Below, piece after piece: positions 35,587 to 45,969 of a stretch of 64,000 nucleotides of DNA. The notes under the pieces were generated by a model. The model did no database searches, was not told the origin of the DNA, and saw only the letters and a program-made list of their open reading frames with translations. Source of the DNA: Seinonella peptonophila (GTDB lineage: Bacteria > Bacillota > Bacilli > Thermoactinomycetales > Thermoactinomycetaceae); the NCBI RefSeq assembly GCF_900129355.1, contig NZ_FQVL01000005.1, forward strand, positions 124,001-188,000, read 5' to 3'. Every line of letters starts with the position of its first letter. The first letter of the stretch is position 1. Both the position numbers and the translations under genes were made by a program.

Positions 35587-37089
35587 TTACAATCCAAGGC
35601 TTTGTAGCAATTGTAGAAGCAATTGTGGCAAGAGCGCCAATGCTATGGTTCCAACAAGGCTAATTGTGATCGCAATGCGCAATGTCCAAGGAATGGCAAT
35701 CCTCTCTGGTTGATCTGGCTGACGAAAGTACATTTGTCTGACAAAGCGGAAGTAGTAAAAATAGGAGAGAATCGTGGTCAGAATCATTACGACGCCCAGC
35801 AAGATTCCCTTTTTAGTCATAAAAGCATTGGTTAAGAGAAAAAATTTCCCGATAAAACCCGCTGTGAGCGGAAAGCCTGCCAAGGAGATTAAGAAAATAG
35901 ACATCGCAAATGCAAGCAAAGGATTACGTCGATAAAGACCGGCAAAAGCACGAATCTCTCCCGTTCCAGCTTGTGCCGTTACCTGTGAAATAACGGCAAA
36001 TGCGCCTGCTACCATGAGGATATAGGCAAAGAAGTAGAAAAAGGTGACTCGGAAAAACAACATGCCTTGCGTTAAAGTGATCAAGGTAAGTGGAACTAAA
36101 ATATAGCCAATCTGCGCGATGCCCGAATAAGCCATTAGACGTTTTGCTTCGGTCTGGCGCAGAGCTAATACATTTCCTACAATCATGGACAAAATAGCAA
36201 TTCCCATCAACGCCCATTCTAAATAGTGATTCCAATTGTTTCGATAGAACAAAGGAAGGTAGCTGAGTAATAGCAGACGAACAATAAAGCCAAAAATAGC
36301 TACTTTGGTAATTGTGGCTAAGAAAGCTGCCATTGCACTTGTCGTACCTTGATACACATCAGCAACCCAGGTATGGAAAGGGGCAGCAGAAATCTTAAAT
36401 CCAAATCCAAATAGCATCAGAAAGAAAGAGAGATAGATATAGAGAATCGCTTCAGGTTGAACAGATAATTGTAACGAATTGTAGATTTCCATCAAATTTG
36501 TATTCCCTGTCATGCCATAAAGAAATGACATTCCATAAAGAATAAAGGCAGAAGCGACACCTCCCAAGACCACATATTTCCAGGCAGCTTCTACAGCATT
36601 CTGATCTTCTTTACGTATTCCGACGAGAATATAAGAAGCTAAGCTTAATAATTCTAATCCGACAAAAAGCGTGATCAGGTCAGCAGAAGAGACTAATACC
36701 CATGCCCCAAGTAACGCAACAAGCATCAAATAATAATATTCAGCCTGATATGAGTTACCTGTTGAATTTTGTTTGTTTCCTAATGAAAGCAAGAAAACAA
36801 AAATGAGACTTAGCAGAATAAAAAGTTTTAAAATCAAACTTACCGCATCGAATAAATAAGCAGAATCGAAATATTGAATGGGTCTTCCATCTAGATGAGT
36901 CTTCCAGATGATCCACACCCAAATAAGAGCCACAGATGCTCCAAGACCTGCTAGCAGAGCTAGCCATCCAAAAAATCGTCTCGATCGCTTGGCAGGAATG
37001 AATAAATCAAGCAACATGAGTAGAACAATTGAACCGATGATAATCGCTTCAGGCAGTAATAAATAGCCAAATTTTAAAAATGTCTCCAT
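35587..37089 (-). CDS. nuoN: NADH-quinone oxidoreductase subunit N
   Basis: An antiporter-like proton-pumping subunit of complex I, 500 residues with about 14 membrane segments. The conserved lysine and proline-broken helices are seen around KISAAPFHTWVADVYQGTTSAMAAFLATITKVA. Last gene of the operon, 3 nt after nuoM. GGAGG precedes the ATG. Confidence 0.95.
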   Translation of the reverse strand: METFLKFGYLLLPEAIIIGSIVLLMLLDLFIPAKRSRRFFGWLALLAGLGASVALIWVWIIWKTHLDGRPIQYFDSAYLFDAVSLILKLFILLSLIFVFLLSLGNKQNSTGNSYQAEYYYLMLVALLGAWVLVSSADLITLFVGLELLSLASYILVGIRKEDQNAVEAAWKYVVLGGVASAFILYGMSFLYGMTGNTNLMEIYNSLQLSVQPEAILYIYLSFFLMLFGFGFKISAAPFHTWVADVYQGTTSAMAAFLATITKVAIFGFIVRLLLLSYLPLFYRNNWNHYLEWALMGIAILSMIVGNVLALRQTEAKRLMAYSGIAQIGYILVPLTLITLTQGMLFFRVTFFYFFAYILMVAGAFAVISQVTAQAGTGEIRAFAGLYRRNPLLAFAMSIFLISLAGFPLTAGFIGKFFLLTNAFMTKKGILLGVVMILTTILSYFYYFRFVRQMYFRQPDQPERIAIPWTLRIAITISLVGTIALALLPQLLLQLLQSLGL

Positions 37090-37092
37090 CGT

Positions 37093-38595
37093 CTATCCTC
37101 CAATCCGTTCTAGCATCATCTGCAAAGTCATTTGCATTGATTTCCCGATTAGATCAGGAGCGATACCGATGCCAATAATCACTGCTACAAAAACAGCGAT
37201 GGGCAAACTTTCTGTCCATCTGAGATCACTTAATTGATCAAATCGCTTAGGTGTTGGACCATAATTAATCTTCATCATCGCACGAAGGATATAGACTGCC
37301 GCAAAAATTAAGCCAAGCGATGCAATGGAGCCCAGGATGACATGCTGACGAAAGAGCCCTAAAAAGGACAGAAACTCACTGATAAACCCTGATAATCCTG
37401 GTAAACCAAGTGATGCAAGACCCGTGAATAATAAAAATCCTGCAAAGTAAGGCATTGACTTTGTCAAACCGCCTAGCTCATTTAATTCAGTTGTGTTTGT
37501 ACGTTCGTATAGGATCGCAACAAGGAAGAAGAAAAGCGCAGCGATAAAACCATGTGAAATCGCTTGAAATAAAGCTCCTTGCAAACCAATCAATTGCATG
37601 GAAGCGATCCCAACTAACAATATCCCCATATGGCTAATGCTTGAATATGCTAACACTTGCCTGAGCTCCTTCTGAACAAAGGCGAGTATCGCACCATAGA
37701 AAAGATTGATCAAACCAAAAGTGATCAATAGAATCGAGACTTGTTTCATCTGTTCTGGAAACCAGCCCACATGAAAGCGTAGTAGCCCATAAGCGCCAAT
37801 TTTTAATAAGATCCCAGCATGAATCATCACGACTGATGGTGCTGCCTGTACATGAACACGGAGCATCCAAGTATGGAATGGAAAGATCGGTAATTTGATC
37901 GCAAATGCAATCAGTAATGACCAAAAAATGACCCAAGTAAATGTCGGTTCCGCTTTGGCAGCCAAAGGGATCATTTTGGAAATATCCGGAAATTCAAGCG
38001 TATTACACATCATCAACAGCAATACCATCGCAAATAGCAGAAAACCAGAGCCCAAACCGTTATAAAGCAAGAAGAGATTTGCCGCCCGTTCCTTCTGAAT
38101 CTGTCCCCATATGCCGATTAAGAAGTACATCGCAACTAAAATGACTTCAAAAAAGATAAAGAATAAGAATAGGTTGAGTGAAAAGAACACACCGAGCATG
38201 CTCGTTTCCATCAGCAGGAGTAGCATATAATATTCACGAATTCTAGATTGGATTTTGACTGAAGCAATTGCTGTTAAAGTAGAGATCAAAGCTGTCATGA
38301 AAAGCAAGGGCATAGAGATTCCATCTACTCCCAGATGATAGAAAAACGCCCATCCACGTTCGCCTGCAAAGGTAAACTGAAACCAAGGAATGTTTTGAAC
38401 CCACTGCCAATCTTTCTGACCAAGATCAAAGTGCTGAAAGAGATATAACAGCAAAGCAAGTGATGGCAAAGTAGCAACAATCCCAATCACTCGAATAAGA
38501 TTTTGCTTCTTTTTAGGCGTAAACAATAAAATGAACAGACCTAACAGAGGGGCGAAAATAATAATGGTTGGCAACCAATTCATCCATGTTTTCAA
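37093..38595 (-). CDS. nuoM: NADH-quinone oxidoreductase subunit M
   Basis: The second antiporter-like subunit, 500 residues. The conserved membrane Glu is in FIFFEVILVAMYFLIGIWG, and lysine helices occur in IKLPIFPFHTWMLRVHVQAAPSVVMIHAGILLKIG. Starts at TTG 38595 with GGGGAGG 8 nt upstream, overlapping the nuoL stop by 4 nt. Confidence 0.95.
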   Translation of the reverse strand: MKTWMNWLPTIIIFAPLLGLFILLFTPKKKQNLIRVIGIVATLPSLALLLYLFQHFDLGQKDWQWVQNIPWFQFTFAGERGWAFFYHLGVDGISMPLLFMTALISTLTAIASVKIQSRIREYYMLLLLMETSMLGVFFSLNLFLFFIFFEVILVAMYFLIGIWGQIQKERAANLFLLYNGLGSGFLLFAMVLLLMMCNTLEFPDISKMIPLAAKAEPTFTWVIFWSLLIAFAIKLPIFPFHTWMLRVHVQAAPSVVMIHAGILLKIGAYGLLRFHVGWFPEQMKQVSILLITFGLINLFYGAILAFVQKELRQVLAYSSISHMGILLVGIASMQLIGLQGALFQAISHGFIAALFFFLVAILYERTNTTELNELGGLTKSMPYFAGFLLFTGLASLGLPGLSGFISEFLSFLGLFRQHVILGSIASLGLIFAAVYILRAMMKINYGPTPKRFDQLSDLRWTESLPIAVFVAVIIGIGIAPDLIGKSMQMTLQMMLERIGG

Positions 38596-40463
38596 CTAAA
38601 AAACCTCCCCACTGTAACACCGATTACCAATAGGATAAAACCAATTAGACTCACTAGGGCATAAGTTTGTGTTTGCCCGTTTTGCAACATGCTCGCAATA
38701 CGAGATAAACCAACAGGAACCAGTCCGACTAATCGCACTAAGCCTCCCACAACAAATCGATCCCAACCAATTAGAAAATAGCCAAGTCCCTTTAATGGAA
38801 GGGCAAAAACATAATGATAAAGCTGGTCAATATAAAACTTTTGCTCTAAGATACGATGTGCCCAGCCGATCAGACCGACTCTCGGTTTTGCAGGTTGATA
38901 TCCGCGCCAGTATAGAAGTGTAGCTAAACCAACTCCAAAAAGTGAAAACAAAACAGCTACCCATCCAATCCAAGCAGGCGCTGCCTCTGATGTAAGGGAA
39001 GCGAGTTTGCTTCCTTGAAGTAAAAAGCTGGAAAAATACGCTTTTGGGAACTGTACGAACCCTGCTAAGGTCGAGAGTAAGCCTAAGATGGCAATCGGCA
39101 CCATCATCACTTTTGGTACAGGAGTATTTTTTTGCTCTGTGCGACTAGTGCCGGCGAAAATCAGATGGTATAAACGGAAAACATAGAATGCTGTTAGGAA
39201 AACAGTAATTAGCGCCAGTACAAAGAGTCCAATTCGCCCATCCATATAGACTGTTTGTAGGATTTCGTCTTTTGAAAAGAAACCTGAGAATGGCGGTAAT
39301 CCAACTAAGGCAAAACAGCCGATCAAAAACCAGATTGCTAAACCTCGATTCTTTTTCCATAGCCCTCCCATCTTGCGCAAATCCTGTTCATGATGAAGAC
39401 TAACAATAACTGCTCCAGCAGCTAAAAATAATAAAGCTTTAAAGAAACCATGTGTAACGAGGTGAAAGATCCCTTCCACATAGCCTTTTGATCCTAATGC
39501 CAACATCATATAACCTAACTGACTAACAGTGGAATAAGCGAGTACACGCTTGATATCCGTTTGTACCAATGCGATACAAGCAGCAAAAATAGCCGTAAAG
39601 CCTCCAATGTATGACACGATATCTAAAGCATACGATGAGGCTAAAAAGACTGGGAAGGTAGCAGCCACAAGATAAATTCCAGCGGTCACCATTGTAGCCG
39701 CATGGATCAATGCACTCACAGGTGTTGGACCTTCCATGGCATCTGGCAACCAAGTATGTAGTGGAAATTGCCCTGACTTACCAATTGCTCCGATCAAAAT
39801 GAGGATTGCGATCCAGGTAACCCAGACACCACTGATCGTCCCTGTGGAAACAGCTTTACTTACAGCATCTAGTTCAAAACTCCCGATCTTCCAGAAGATC
39901 ATAAGAATCGCAATAAAAAATCCAACATCACCGATCCGCGTCACAATAAAAGCCTTTTTCGCTGCATCGCGCGCCTCAGGTTTGTAATACCAATAGCCAA
40001 TTAATAAAAAGGAACAAAGACCTACAAGCTCCCAGAAAATATAGATTTGCAACAAGTTAGCTGATGAGACAAGCCCTAACATAGAAAAAGTAAACAGACC
40101 TAAGTATGCAAAGAAGACGGGAAATCTCTCATCATCACGCATGTAACCCCAGGAATAAATTTGCACAAGACAACTTACCAAACTGACCAACACAAGCATA
40201 ACTGCTTGTAAAGCGCCAATCTTGATTCCCAAGTGCACGACCTGATCTGAGAGGGTTAACCAAGGCATCGAAATGACGACTTGTGTCTTTTTTTGAATCA
40301 TGTTCATGAGCAAATAACTGGATAAATGAAAAGCACCATATGATGTAAGTACACCAATCCCTGCTACAAGTCCACGACTTCGCCATTTTCTACCGCCAAT
40401 TAGTAGCAGAAAAGAGAGTAATGGCAAGAGAAGAATGGTCAGAGTAATCCATCTCATATACAT
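38592..40463 (-). CDS. nuoL: NADH-quinone oxidoreductase subunit L
   Basis: The distal proton-pumping subunit with the long lateral helix, 623 residues. Conserved signature IGAIGKSGQFPLHTWLPDAMEGPTPVSALIHAATMVTAG. The C-terminal part (about residues 500-623) contains the lateral helix and final membrane segment. It may start at the first or third codon (both ATG). Confidence 0.95.
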   Translation of the reverse strand: MYMRWITLTILLLPLLSFLLLIGGRKWRSRGLVAGIGVLTSYGAFHLSSYLLMNMIQKKTQVVISMPWLTLSDQVVHLGIKIGALQAVMLVLVSLVSCLVQIYSWGYMRDDERFPVFFAYLGLFTFSMLGLVSSANLLQIYIFWELVGLCSFLLIGYWYYKPEARDAAKKAFIVTRIGDVGFFIAILMIFWKIGSFELDAVSKAVSTGTISGVWVTWIAILILIGAIGKSGQFPLHTWLPDAMEGPTPVSALIHAATMVTAGIYLVAATFPVFLASSYALDIVSYIGGFTAIFAACIALVQTDIKRVLAYSTVSQLGYMMLALGSKGYVEGIFHLVTHGFFKALLFLAAGAVIVSLHHEQDLRKMGGLWKKNRGLAIWFLIGCFALVGLPPFSGFFSKDEILQTVYMDGRIGLFVLALITVFLTAFYVFRLYHLIFAGTSRTEQKNTPVPKVMMVPIAILGLLSTLAGFVQFPKAYFSSFLLQGSKLASLTSEAAPAWIGWVAVLFSLFGVGLATLLYWRGYQPAKPRVGLIGWAHRILEQKFYIDQLYHYVFALPLKGLGYFLIGWDRFVVGGLVRLVGLVPVGLSRIASMLQNGQTQTYALVSLIGFILLVIGVTVGRFFS

Positions 40464-40483
40464 CCATCCTCGTTAAATAGATT

Positions 40484-40807
40484 TCATTTTTGTAAATCGG
40501 ATTCATCCTTTAATGAGTCATACTCATCTACATTAGATGTGCCTCGCAAACGGTAGAGGGCTAATAGGATCGCAATCCCTACCGCTGCTTCAGCCGCTGC
40601 AACTGTGATGGTAAAGAGCGAAAAAATATGCCCTGTTACACTCGGGTTGAGACCATATTTAGAAAAGGCAACCAGATTAATATTCACCGCATTTAGCATG
40701 AGCTCAATGGAAAAGAGCACAATGACGGCATTTCGTTTGGATAGTACACCATAGAGTCCGATACTGAAGAGGATTGCAGCTAAGGCTAAATACGAAGTAA
40801 TCTGCAC
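40484..40807 (-). CDS. nuoK: NADH-quinone oxidoreductase subunit K
   Basis: A 107-residue protein with three membrane helices carrying the conserved glutamates ([14 protein letters not shown] and [18 protein letters not shown]). GTG start. Its first base overlaps the nuoJ stop. Confidence 0.95.
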   Translation of the reverse strand: MQITSYLALAAILFSIGLYGVLSKRNAVIVLFSIELMLNAVNINLVAFSKYGLNPSVTGHIFSLFTITVAAAEAAVGIAILLALYRLRGTSNVDEYDSLKDESDLQK

Positions 40808-41313
40808 TACTCCTTCTCCTCCTTTTTGGCAAGGATAATCGAGCCAATCAAAGCAACTAACAAGAGTAAAGACGTTAATTCAAACGGTAATACATATCCA
40901 CTTTTAAACAATTGCTCTGCCAACTTATTTACAGAATAAAGAGATTGATCACCTGCAGGCAATGTAAATGGAGCAAGGTAAATCACACTCATCAAAATAG
41001 CTAGAAAACCAAGCGCAAATAGAAAACTAAGCCATTGGTGCAGCTTCGTGCGGGTAAAAGTCTGCTCTTTCTCCTGATGCTTGGTCAGCATAATACCAAA
41101 TAACATCAAAATCGATACAGCCCCGGCATAGATTAAAATTTGAATCACAGCTACAAACTCAGCATCAAGTAAGAAAAATAACCCTGCAATTGCAAAAAAA
41201 GTAAAAGCGAGGGATAAAGCCATATGCATCACTCGATCAAAATGAATCATAAAGACGGCTCCACCAATCGCACAGATCGCTAAGATAAAAAAAGCAAAAA
41301 ATTCTCCTGTCAT
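40807..41313 (-). CDS. nuoJ: NADH-quinone oxidoreductase subunit J
   Basis: 168 residues with five membrane helices; conserved [24 protein letters not shown] is the pi-bulge helix region. Overlaps nuoI by 4 nt and nuoK by 1 nt. Confidence 0.95.
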   Translation of the reverse strand: MTGEFFAFFILAICAIGGAVFMIHFDRVMHMALSLAFTFFAIAGLFFLLDAEFVAVIQILIYAGAVSILMLFGIMLTKHQEKEQTFTRTKLHQWLSFLFALGFLAILMSVIYLAPFTLPAGDQSLYSVNKLAEQLFKSGYVLPFELTSLLLLVALIGSIILAKKEEKE

Positions 41314-41765
41314 GCTTTCTTCGCCCCTGTTTTCTTAGGTAATGGATGAAGAGTATTCTCTTTCCGAACCAAAGTATTATTTTGACTGAGCCATTCCATG
41401 TCTTTATACAAATCATCACGACTATAAGTGGCAAGCTCATAATGATTAGTCATCACGACTGCTTCTGTCGGGCATACTTCCGTACATAAGTCACAAAGGA
41501 TACAAATCTCAAAATTGATCTCATAAGTATCAATCACTTTCCCTTTGACATTTGGATCATCACTTTTCTTGCCTGTCAAAGTGATACAATCAGTTGGACA
41601 GATACGCACACATTGATTACAAACAATACAGAGCTCAGGAATAAAATATTGAATCCCCCGAAAGCGATTGGGCATTTCCAATGGTTCATGAGGATATTTG
41701 TAAGTTACTCTGGGTTTAACCATATTTTTCAAGGTAAGCCCTAAGCCTTTGACTAATCCAAACAT
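41310..41765 (-). CDS. nuoI: NADH-quinone oxidoreductase subunit I (2[4Fe-4S])
   Basis: Carries two [4Fe-4S] clusters in the electron path: CIVCNQCVRICP and CILCDLCTEVCP. 151 residues, with amphipathic N-terminus. Since NuoE/F/G are absent, this protein may be close to the electron entry point. Confidence 0.96.
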   Translation of the reverse strand: MFGLVKGLGLTLKNMVKPRVTYKYPHEPLEMPNRFRGIQYFIPELCIVCNQCVRICPTDCITLTGKKSDDPNVKGKVIDTYEINFEICILCDLCTEVCPTEAVVMTNHYELATYSRDDLYKDMEWLSQNNTLVRKENTLHPLPKKTGAKKA

Positions 41766-41787
41766 TGAAAGCTCCCCTTTCTCAAAG

Positions 41788-42768
41788 CTAGCGATAAAAA
41801 GTTTGAATCCATGGTACTTCTTTCAATACAGCGGTTAAAAAGATATTAAACAATGCGAGTGGAAGCAAAACTTTCCAAGCAAACTCCATTAATTGATCTG
41901 TCCTTAATCGTGGAAGTGTACCACGTAGCCAAAAAAGTAAAAATACAATCACCGCAAATTTAAGTATGAACCAGATAAGCGGAGGTAGAAATGTCCAACC
42001 AAAAGGTGCTTGCCAACCACCAAGAAAAAGGATCGTTGTAAGTGAGGCCATAGCAAAGATATAGGCATATTCTGTTAACATAAAGAAGGCAAAGCGAAAT
42101 CCAGTATATTCAACATGATATCCTGCAACTAACTCTGACTCTGCCTCAGGCAAGTCAAAGGGGGTTCGATTTAACTCCGCAATCGAAGCGATCAGAAAAA
42201 CAACAAAGCCAATCAACTGTGGAAAGATAAACCAAACTTCATTTTGTGCTGCCACAATTTTTGTTAAGTTTAGCGTATGAGCGCTCATGACGACCCCAAT
42301 CACAGACATGACCAAGGGAATCTCATAGCTGATCATCTGCGCTGCTGACCGCATTCCACCAAGTAGCGCATATTTGTTGTTACCTGACCATGATCCAACG
42401 AGAATGCCCATCGTAGTAATACTTGAGATCGCCATGTAATAGAGTAGCCCAACAGCTAAATCCGCAAATCGAATTCGATCTGTGAAAGGAATCACTGCTA
42501 AAACGAGAAATGCAGGAACAAAGGTGATAATGGGGGCAATTTTAAATAGCGTTTGGTCTGCCCGTTCAGGGACGATGTCTTCCTTTGTCAATAGTTTAAA
42601 GATATCGGCGACAGTCTGAAAAACACCCCAAGGCCCTACCTGATTTGGTCCTGGACGATTCTGAATCCAGCCGATTACTTTACGTTCAAATAAAATTGCA
42701 TATGTTACAAATCCTAACATGATCCCGAGTAAGAGAATGGGACCAATTATATAAAACAACCAGTCCAT
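41788..42768 (-). CDS. nuoH: NADH-quinone oxidoreductase subunit H
   Basis: A 326-residue membrane subunit forming the quinone chamber. Conserved ERKVIGWIQNRPGPNQVGPWG and ELNRTPFDLPEAESELVAGYHVEYTG are present. The start at 42768 (MDWLFYI) has GGGGAGG upstream and overlaps the nuoD stop in TGATG; longer frames run into nuoD. Confidence 0.96.
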   Translation of the reverse strand: MDWLFYIIGPILLLGIMLGFVTYAILFERKVIGWIQNRPGPNQVGPWGVFQTVADIFKLLTKEDIVPERADQTLFKIAPIITFVPAFLVLAVIPFTDRIRFADLAVGLLYYMAISSITTMGILVGSWSGNNKYALLGGMRSAAQMISYEIPLVMSVIGVVMSAHTLNLTKIVAAQNEVWFIFPQLIGFVVFLIASIAELNRTPFDLPEAESELVAGYHVEYTGFRFAFFMLTEYAYIFAMASLTTILFLGGWQAPFGWTFLPPLIWFILKFAVIVFLLFWLRGTLPRLRTDQLMEFAWKVLLPLALFNIFLTAVLKEVPWIQTFYR

Positions 42769-43868
42769 CAACAATCGACCTCCCCAAGCACTATATCGAT
42801 GCCACCTAGAATCGCAACTAAATTTGCCATATTTTCTCCTCGCAGTAACACAGGCAAAATTTGCAGATTGCAAAATGAAGGTCGACGAAACTTCAAGCGC
42901 CAAGGTTTATCTTTACCTTTGCTAACAAGATAGCAGCCTAGTTCCCCTCTAGGAGATTCAATTGAAACATAGCACTCACCCTCTGGAACGCGTAAAACGC
43001 GAGGTACTTTCCCAAGCACACGTCCTTTTTCGGGGAAAGAAGCTAGTGCTTGTCCGACTATCTTCAATGATTCTTCCACTTCATTCATTCGACAAAGATA
43101 TTTATCATACAGATCACCATGACGACCCACAGGAACATCAAATTGAAATCGATCATAGATCGAATAGGGATGTTCTTTACGTAAATCTCGTTGTAATCCT
43201 GTCACTCGAAGGTTTGCACCAGATAAGGCATATTGAATCGCCATTTCTTGACTATAGACACCAACACCCCGAGTACGTTGAATAAAAATTTCATTCCCTG
43301 TAATCAATTGATGATAATCCTTCATTCTTTTTTCCATCATCGTGATAAATTGCTCTACTTTCTGAAGCCATCCATTTGGAGCATCCCATTTGACTCCACC
43401 GACACGCATATAGTTATAGGTCAATCGGGCACCACAAAGCTCATTAAATAAGTCGAGAATCTTTTCACGATCTTGAAATGCATATAGGAATGGGCTTAAC
43501 GCACCGATATCTAACAGATATGTACCCATCCACACTAGATGACTAGCGATTCGATTTAGCTCTAACGTAATCACTCGTAAGTATTCTGCTCTTTCTGGGA
43601 TTTCAAGCTTTAACATTGTCTCTACAGCATGGACAAGCACATAGTTATTGGACATCGCAGAAACATAGTCCATCCGATCTGTATAGGGAATAATCTGTGT
43701 GTAGTTTAAGTCTTCTGCTAACTTTTCTGTCCCGCGATGTAAGTAGCCAATTACAGGCGTTGCTTCTCGAATCACTTCCCCATCGATTTTTACAACGATT
43801 CTTAATACACCATGTGTACTTGGATGCTGTGGGCCCACATTAAGCAGCATTTCCTCTGTCCTTAACAA
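42768..43868 (-). CDS. nuoD: NADH-quinone oxidoreductase subunit D
   Basis: The 49-kDa-type subunit lining the quinone site, 366 residues. NVGPQHPSTHGVLR near the N-terminus, GYLHRGTEKLAE, and the C-terminus AILGGIDIVLGEVDC are hallmark sequences. TTG start with GGGGGTG upstream. Confidence 0.96.
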   Translation of the reverse strand: MLRTEEMLLNVGPQHPSTHGVLRIVVKIDGEVIREATPVIGYLHRGTEKLAEDLNYTQIIPYTDRMDYVSAMSNNYVLVHAVETMLKLEIPERAEYLRVITLELNRIASHLVWMGTYLLDIGALSPFLYAFQDREKILDLFNELCGARLTYNYMRVGGVKWDAPNGWLQKVEQFITMMEKRMKDYHQLITGNEIFIQRTRGVGVYSQEMAIQYALSGANLRVTGLQRDLRKEHPYSIYDRFQFDVPVGRHGDLYDKYLCRMNEVEESLKIVGQALASFPEKGRVLGKVPRVLRVPEGECYVSIESPRGELGCYLVSKGKDKPWRLKFRRPSFCNLQILPVLLRGENMANLVAILGGIDIVLGEVDC

Positions 43869-43871
43869 AAT

Positions 43872-44480
43872 CTACACCCCCTCGTCTAATGGTTGATAAT
43901 CTTTACGAAGTGGATACCCTTCCCATTCATCTGGCATAAGAATGCGCTGTAAATTAGGATGACCTGTAAATTGAATCCCCAACAGATCATATATTTCTCG
44001 TTCATGCCAATTCGCAGCAGGCCAAATGTTAACCACAGAAGGTATTTCAGGCTGATCCCGGTCAACTTTCACATGAACGCAAATTTGATCATGATGTTCA
44101 AGAGAATAGAGATGATAGACAACTTCAAAATACGTTTGCTGATCAACACCAGCACAGTTTTGCAAATACGTATATTGCCAATTTGCTTCCTGCTTTAGTA
44201 AAGAAGCCAATTTTGCCCAATGATCGCGGTTTACTACCAATGTAAGTAGATGCTCACCATTTTGATTCACATATGATTCCTCAATTGCCTGTTCACCTAG
44301 CTTCTCTGTCACTTGCTGAACCAACTCAGCAAGTAATGGCTCTTTTGGCGATGGCTCAGGTGGTGGTGCCTCCTTTTTCACTCGCGGTCGCGGTCTGGCG
44401 GCAGGTCTTTGAACTGGTTTTTTCTCTTGATCTTCTTTTGATTGTGCAGTTTTCTCCTCCTTGTTATTTTCCTCTGTCAT
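43872..44480 (-). CDS. nuoC: NADH-quinone oxidoreductase subunit C
   Basis: A 202-residue 30-kDa-type subunit. Residues 1-50 are a charged, Pro-rich extension (Glu/Lys then Arg/Pro repeats), as often in Bacillales NuoC. The core contains [39 protein letters not shown]. Overlaps nuoB by 4 nt. Confidence 0.94.
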   Translation of the reverse strand: MTEENNKEEKTAQSKEDQEKKPVQRPAARPRPRVKKEAPPPEPSPKEPLLAELVQQVTEKLGEQAIEESYVNQNGEHLLTLVVNRDHWAKLASLLKQEANWQYTYLQNCAGVDQQTYFEVVYHLYSLEHHDQICVHVKVDRDQPEIPSVVNIWPAANWHEREIYDLLGIQFTGHPNLQRILMPDEWEGYPLRKDYQPLDEGV

Positions 44481-44995
44481 GTATGGGTCACCCGCTTTCC
44501 GTGTTTTGCTTCATAACGAATCTTTTCCTGCAACTTATGAATGCCATAGATCAATGCTGCTGGATTAGGGGGACAACCTGGAATATATACATCAACCGGT
44601 ACAATTTGATCTACTCCTTTAATGACTGAGTACGACTTTACATAAGGGCCACCAGCCGTTGCACAAGAGCCCATCGCGATCACCCATTTTGGCTCTGGCA
44701 TCTGGTCATACAGTCGACGGAGCAATGGGCCCATCTTCTTCGTTACGGTACCTGCTACGATCATCAGGTCGGATTGTCTAGGTGAAGCGCGGAAAATGAC
44801 ACCAAACCGATCTAGATCATAGTGTGAACCACCCGTTCCCATCATCTCGATTGCACAACAAGCTAGACCAAACGTTAATGGCCACATTGAGTTGCTACGC
44901 GCCCATGCTTTTACTTGATCAAGTGTTGTGGTTAAGACGTTGCGCTTAAATTCCTCTTCTTCCCAAGGTTGATACTGCTCTAGGTTCATTTCCAT
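44477..44995 (-). CDS. nuoB: NADH-quinone oxidoreductase subunit B
   Basis: Holds cluster N2 next to quinone. Cysteine ligands are in [21 protein letters not shown] and [10 protein letters not shown]. With the start at 44995 ([13 protein letters not shown] 7 nt upstream) the protein has 172 residues, the usual length. Overlaps nuoA by 10 nt. Confidence 0.95.
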   Translation of the reverse strand: MEMNLEQYQPWEEEEFKRNVLTTTLDQVKAWARSNSMWPLTFGLACCAIEMMGTGGSHYDLDRFGVIFRASPRQSDLMIVAGTVTKKMGPLLRRLYDQMPEPKWVIAMGSCATAGGPYVKSYSVIKGVDQIVPVDVYIPGCPPNPAALIYGIHKLQEKIRYEAKHGKRVTHT

Positions 44996-45354
44996 TCCAA
45001 CACCTTCTTTTTCCAAGCGTAGACGAGACCCAATACCAAAAAGAAAAGAAACAGCACCATTTCACCAAGAATCATGAGCCCCATACTGCTTCGCAATGAA
45101 TCGTAAACCACTGCCCAAGGATAGAGGAAAGCGGTTTCTACATCAAAGATGACAAAAAGCAATGCAAAGAGATAATAACGTACATGGAACTGAACCCAGC
45201 TTCCCTCTTGAGGTGCAAGCCCACTTTCATAGTTTAATCTCTTCTCGACAGAAGGAATATCTGGACGTAAAAAGCGGCTTAGTGTAAAAGCGGCGATTGG
45301 CAGTGCAAGTCCAAGCACAAGAAAGAGAGTGATTACGAGCAAATTATGATTCAT
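44986..45354 (-). CDS. nuoA: NADH-quinone oxidoreductase subunit A
   Basis: First gene of the operon, a 122-residue protein with three membrane helices. Conserved motif [12 protein letters not shown] and [21 protein letters not shown] lies 7 nt before the ATG at 45354; an in-frame TTG at 45360 is unlikely. Confidence 0.95.
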   Translation of the reverse strand: MNHNLLVITLFLVLGLALPIAAFTLSRFLRPDIPSVEKRLNYESGLAPQEGSWVQFHVRYYLFALLFVIFDVETAFLYPWAVVYDSLRSSMGLMILGEMVLFLFFLVLGLVYAWKKKVLEWK

Positions 45355-45496
45355 TACCAACCCTCCTGATTCAATTCAAAAAATTGCCTCTTCTCTTTTG
45401 GCAATCATAAGATATTTGAAGGTTACTTCTTGTAGGTAAATAGTTCCTTCATGAATCGCAAAAAGTTCAATAAAATGTTAATCTCTTTATTTTTCG

Positions 45497-45502
45497 ATTA
45501 TA
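45497..45502 (-). promoter_or_regulatory. Putative -10 of the nuo operon
   Basis: TATAAT on the minus strand about 140 nt upstream of nuoA, in an AT-rich stretch. A -35-like TTGTTA lies 19 nt farther, which is long. Moderate support only. Confidence 0.4.
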
Positions 45503-45580
45503 CACTACCTATACCCTAAATTAACAAGAATCAATTCAGTTTTATACTGATAACTCGCAAATTTAACTTTTAAAGATAAA

Positions 45581-45605
45581 GAAAAACCCACTAAAGGATG
45601 GGTTT
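45581..45605 (-). terminator. Rho-independent terminator after the 65-aa gene
   Basis: AAACCCA / TGGGTTT stem followed by TTT-rich sequence on the minus strand, separating the island from the nuo operon. Confidence 0.8.
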
Positions 45606-45615
45606 ATAGGCGTTC

Positions 45616-45813
45616 TTATGTTTGTTGTTTTTTTAACGGTTCGACTCTCTTGTTTTCAATTTGAATTGGAAATTTGCTGGAGAGTTCTTTCCCCTGTGCC
45701 TTGGAGATTCCAATGCCCCAGATATAGTAATAAATAACAAAACAGAGCAATCCCCAAAAGATGATGAGTCCCGTGATGCGAAGAAAGTACTTCCAATCCC
45801 TCTTTGGCTCCAC
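45616..45813 (-). CDS. Small single-pass membrane protein (65 aa)
   Basis: The GTG start at 45813 follows AGGGGG by 9 nt. One membrane helix (about residues 11-33, ITGLIIFWGLLCFVIYYYIW) is flanked by a basic N-terminus (EPKRDWKY) and a polar C-terminus rich in Lys and Gln. It is the last gene of the accessory island and has its own terminator. I do not recognise the family; it could be a small accessory part of the secretion-like apparatus or unrelated. Confidence 0.6.
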   Translation of the reverse strand: MEPKRDWKYFLRITGLIIFWGLLCFVIYYYIWGIGISKAQGKELSSKFPIQIENKRVEPLKKQQT

Positions 45814-45932
45814 AAAGTTTTCCCCCTAACGATGAGAAAAACAAGTTTATACAATCTTGATTATCGCCAATCTTCGACTCGTATGATGTGACTGATTTGT
45901 ACATCACAATCTCATCTTAGTTGATCAGTATG

Positions 45933-45964
45933 TAGCTATGTGAAGATGGATCCCCACATAGCTA
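45933..45964 (-). terminator. Hairpin after the VirB6/TrbL-like gene
   Basis: A perfect 10-bp stem, TAGCTATGTG / CACATAGCTA, directly after the stop. No T-run follows, so it may stabilise the 3' end or terminate weakly. Confidence 0.5.
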
Positions 45965-45969
45965 AAAGG

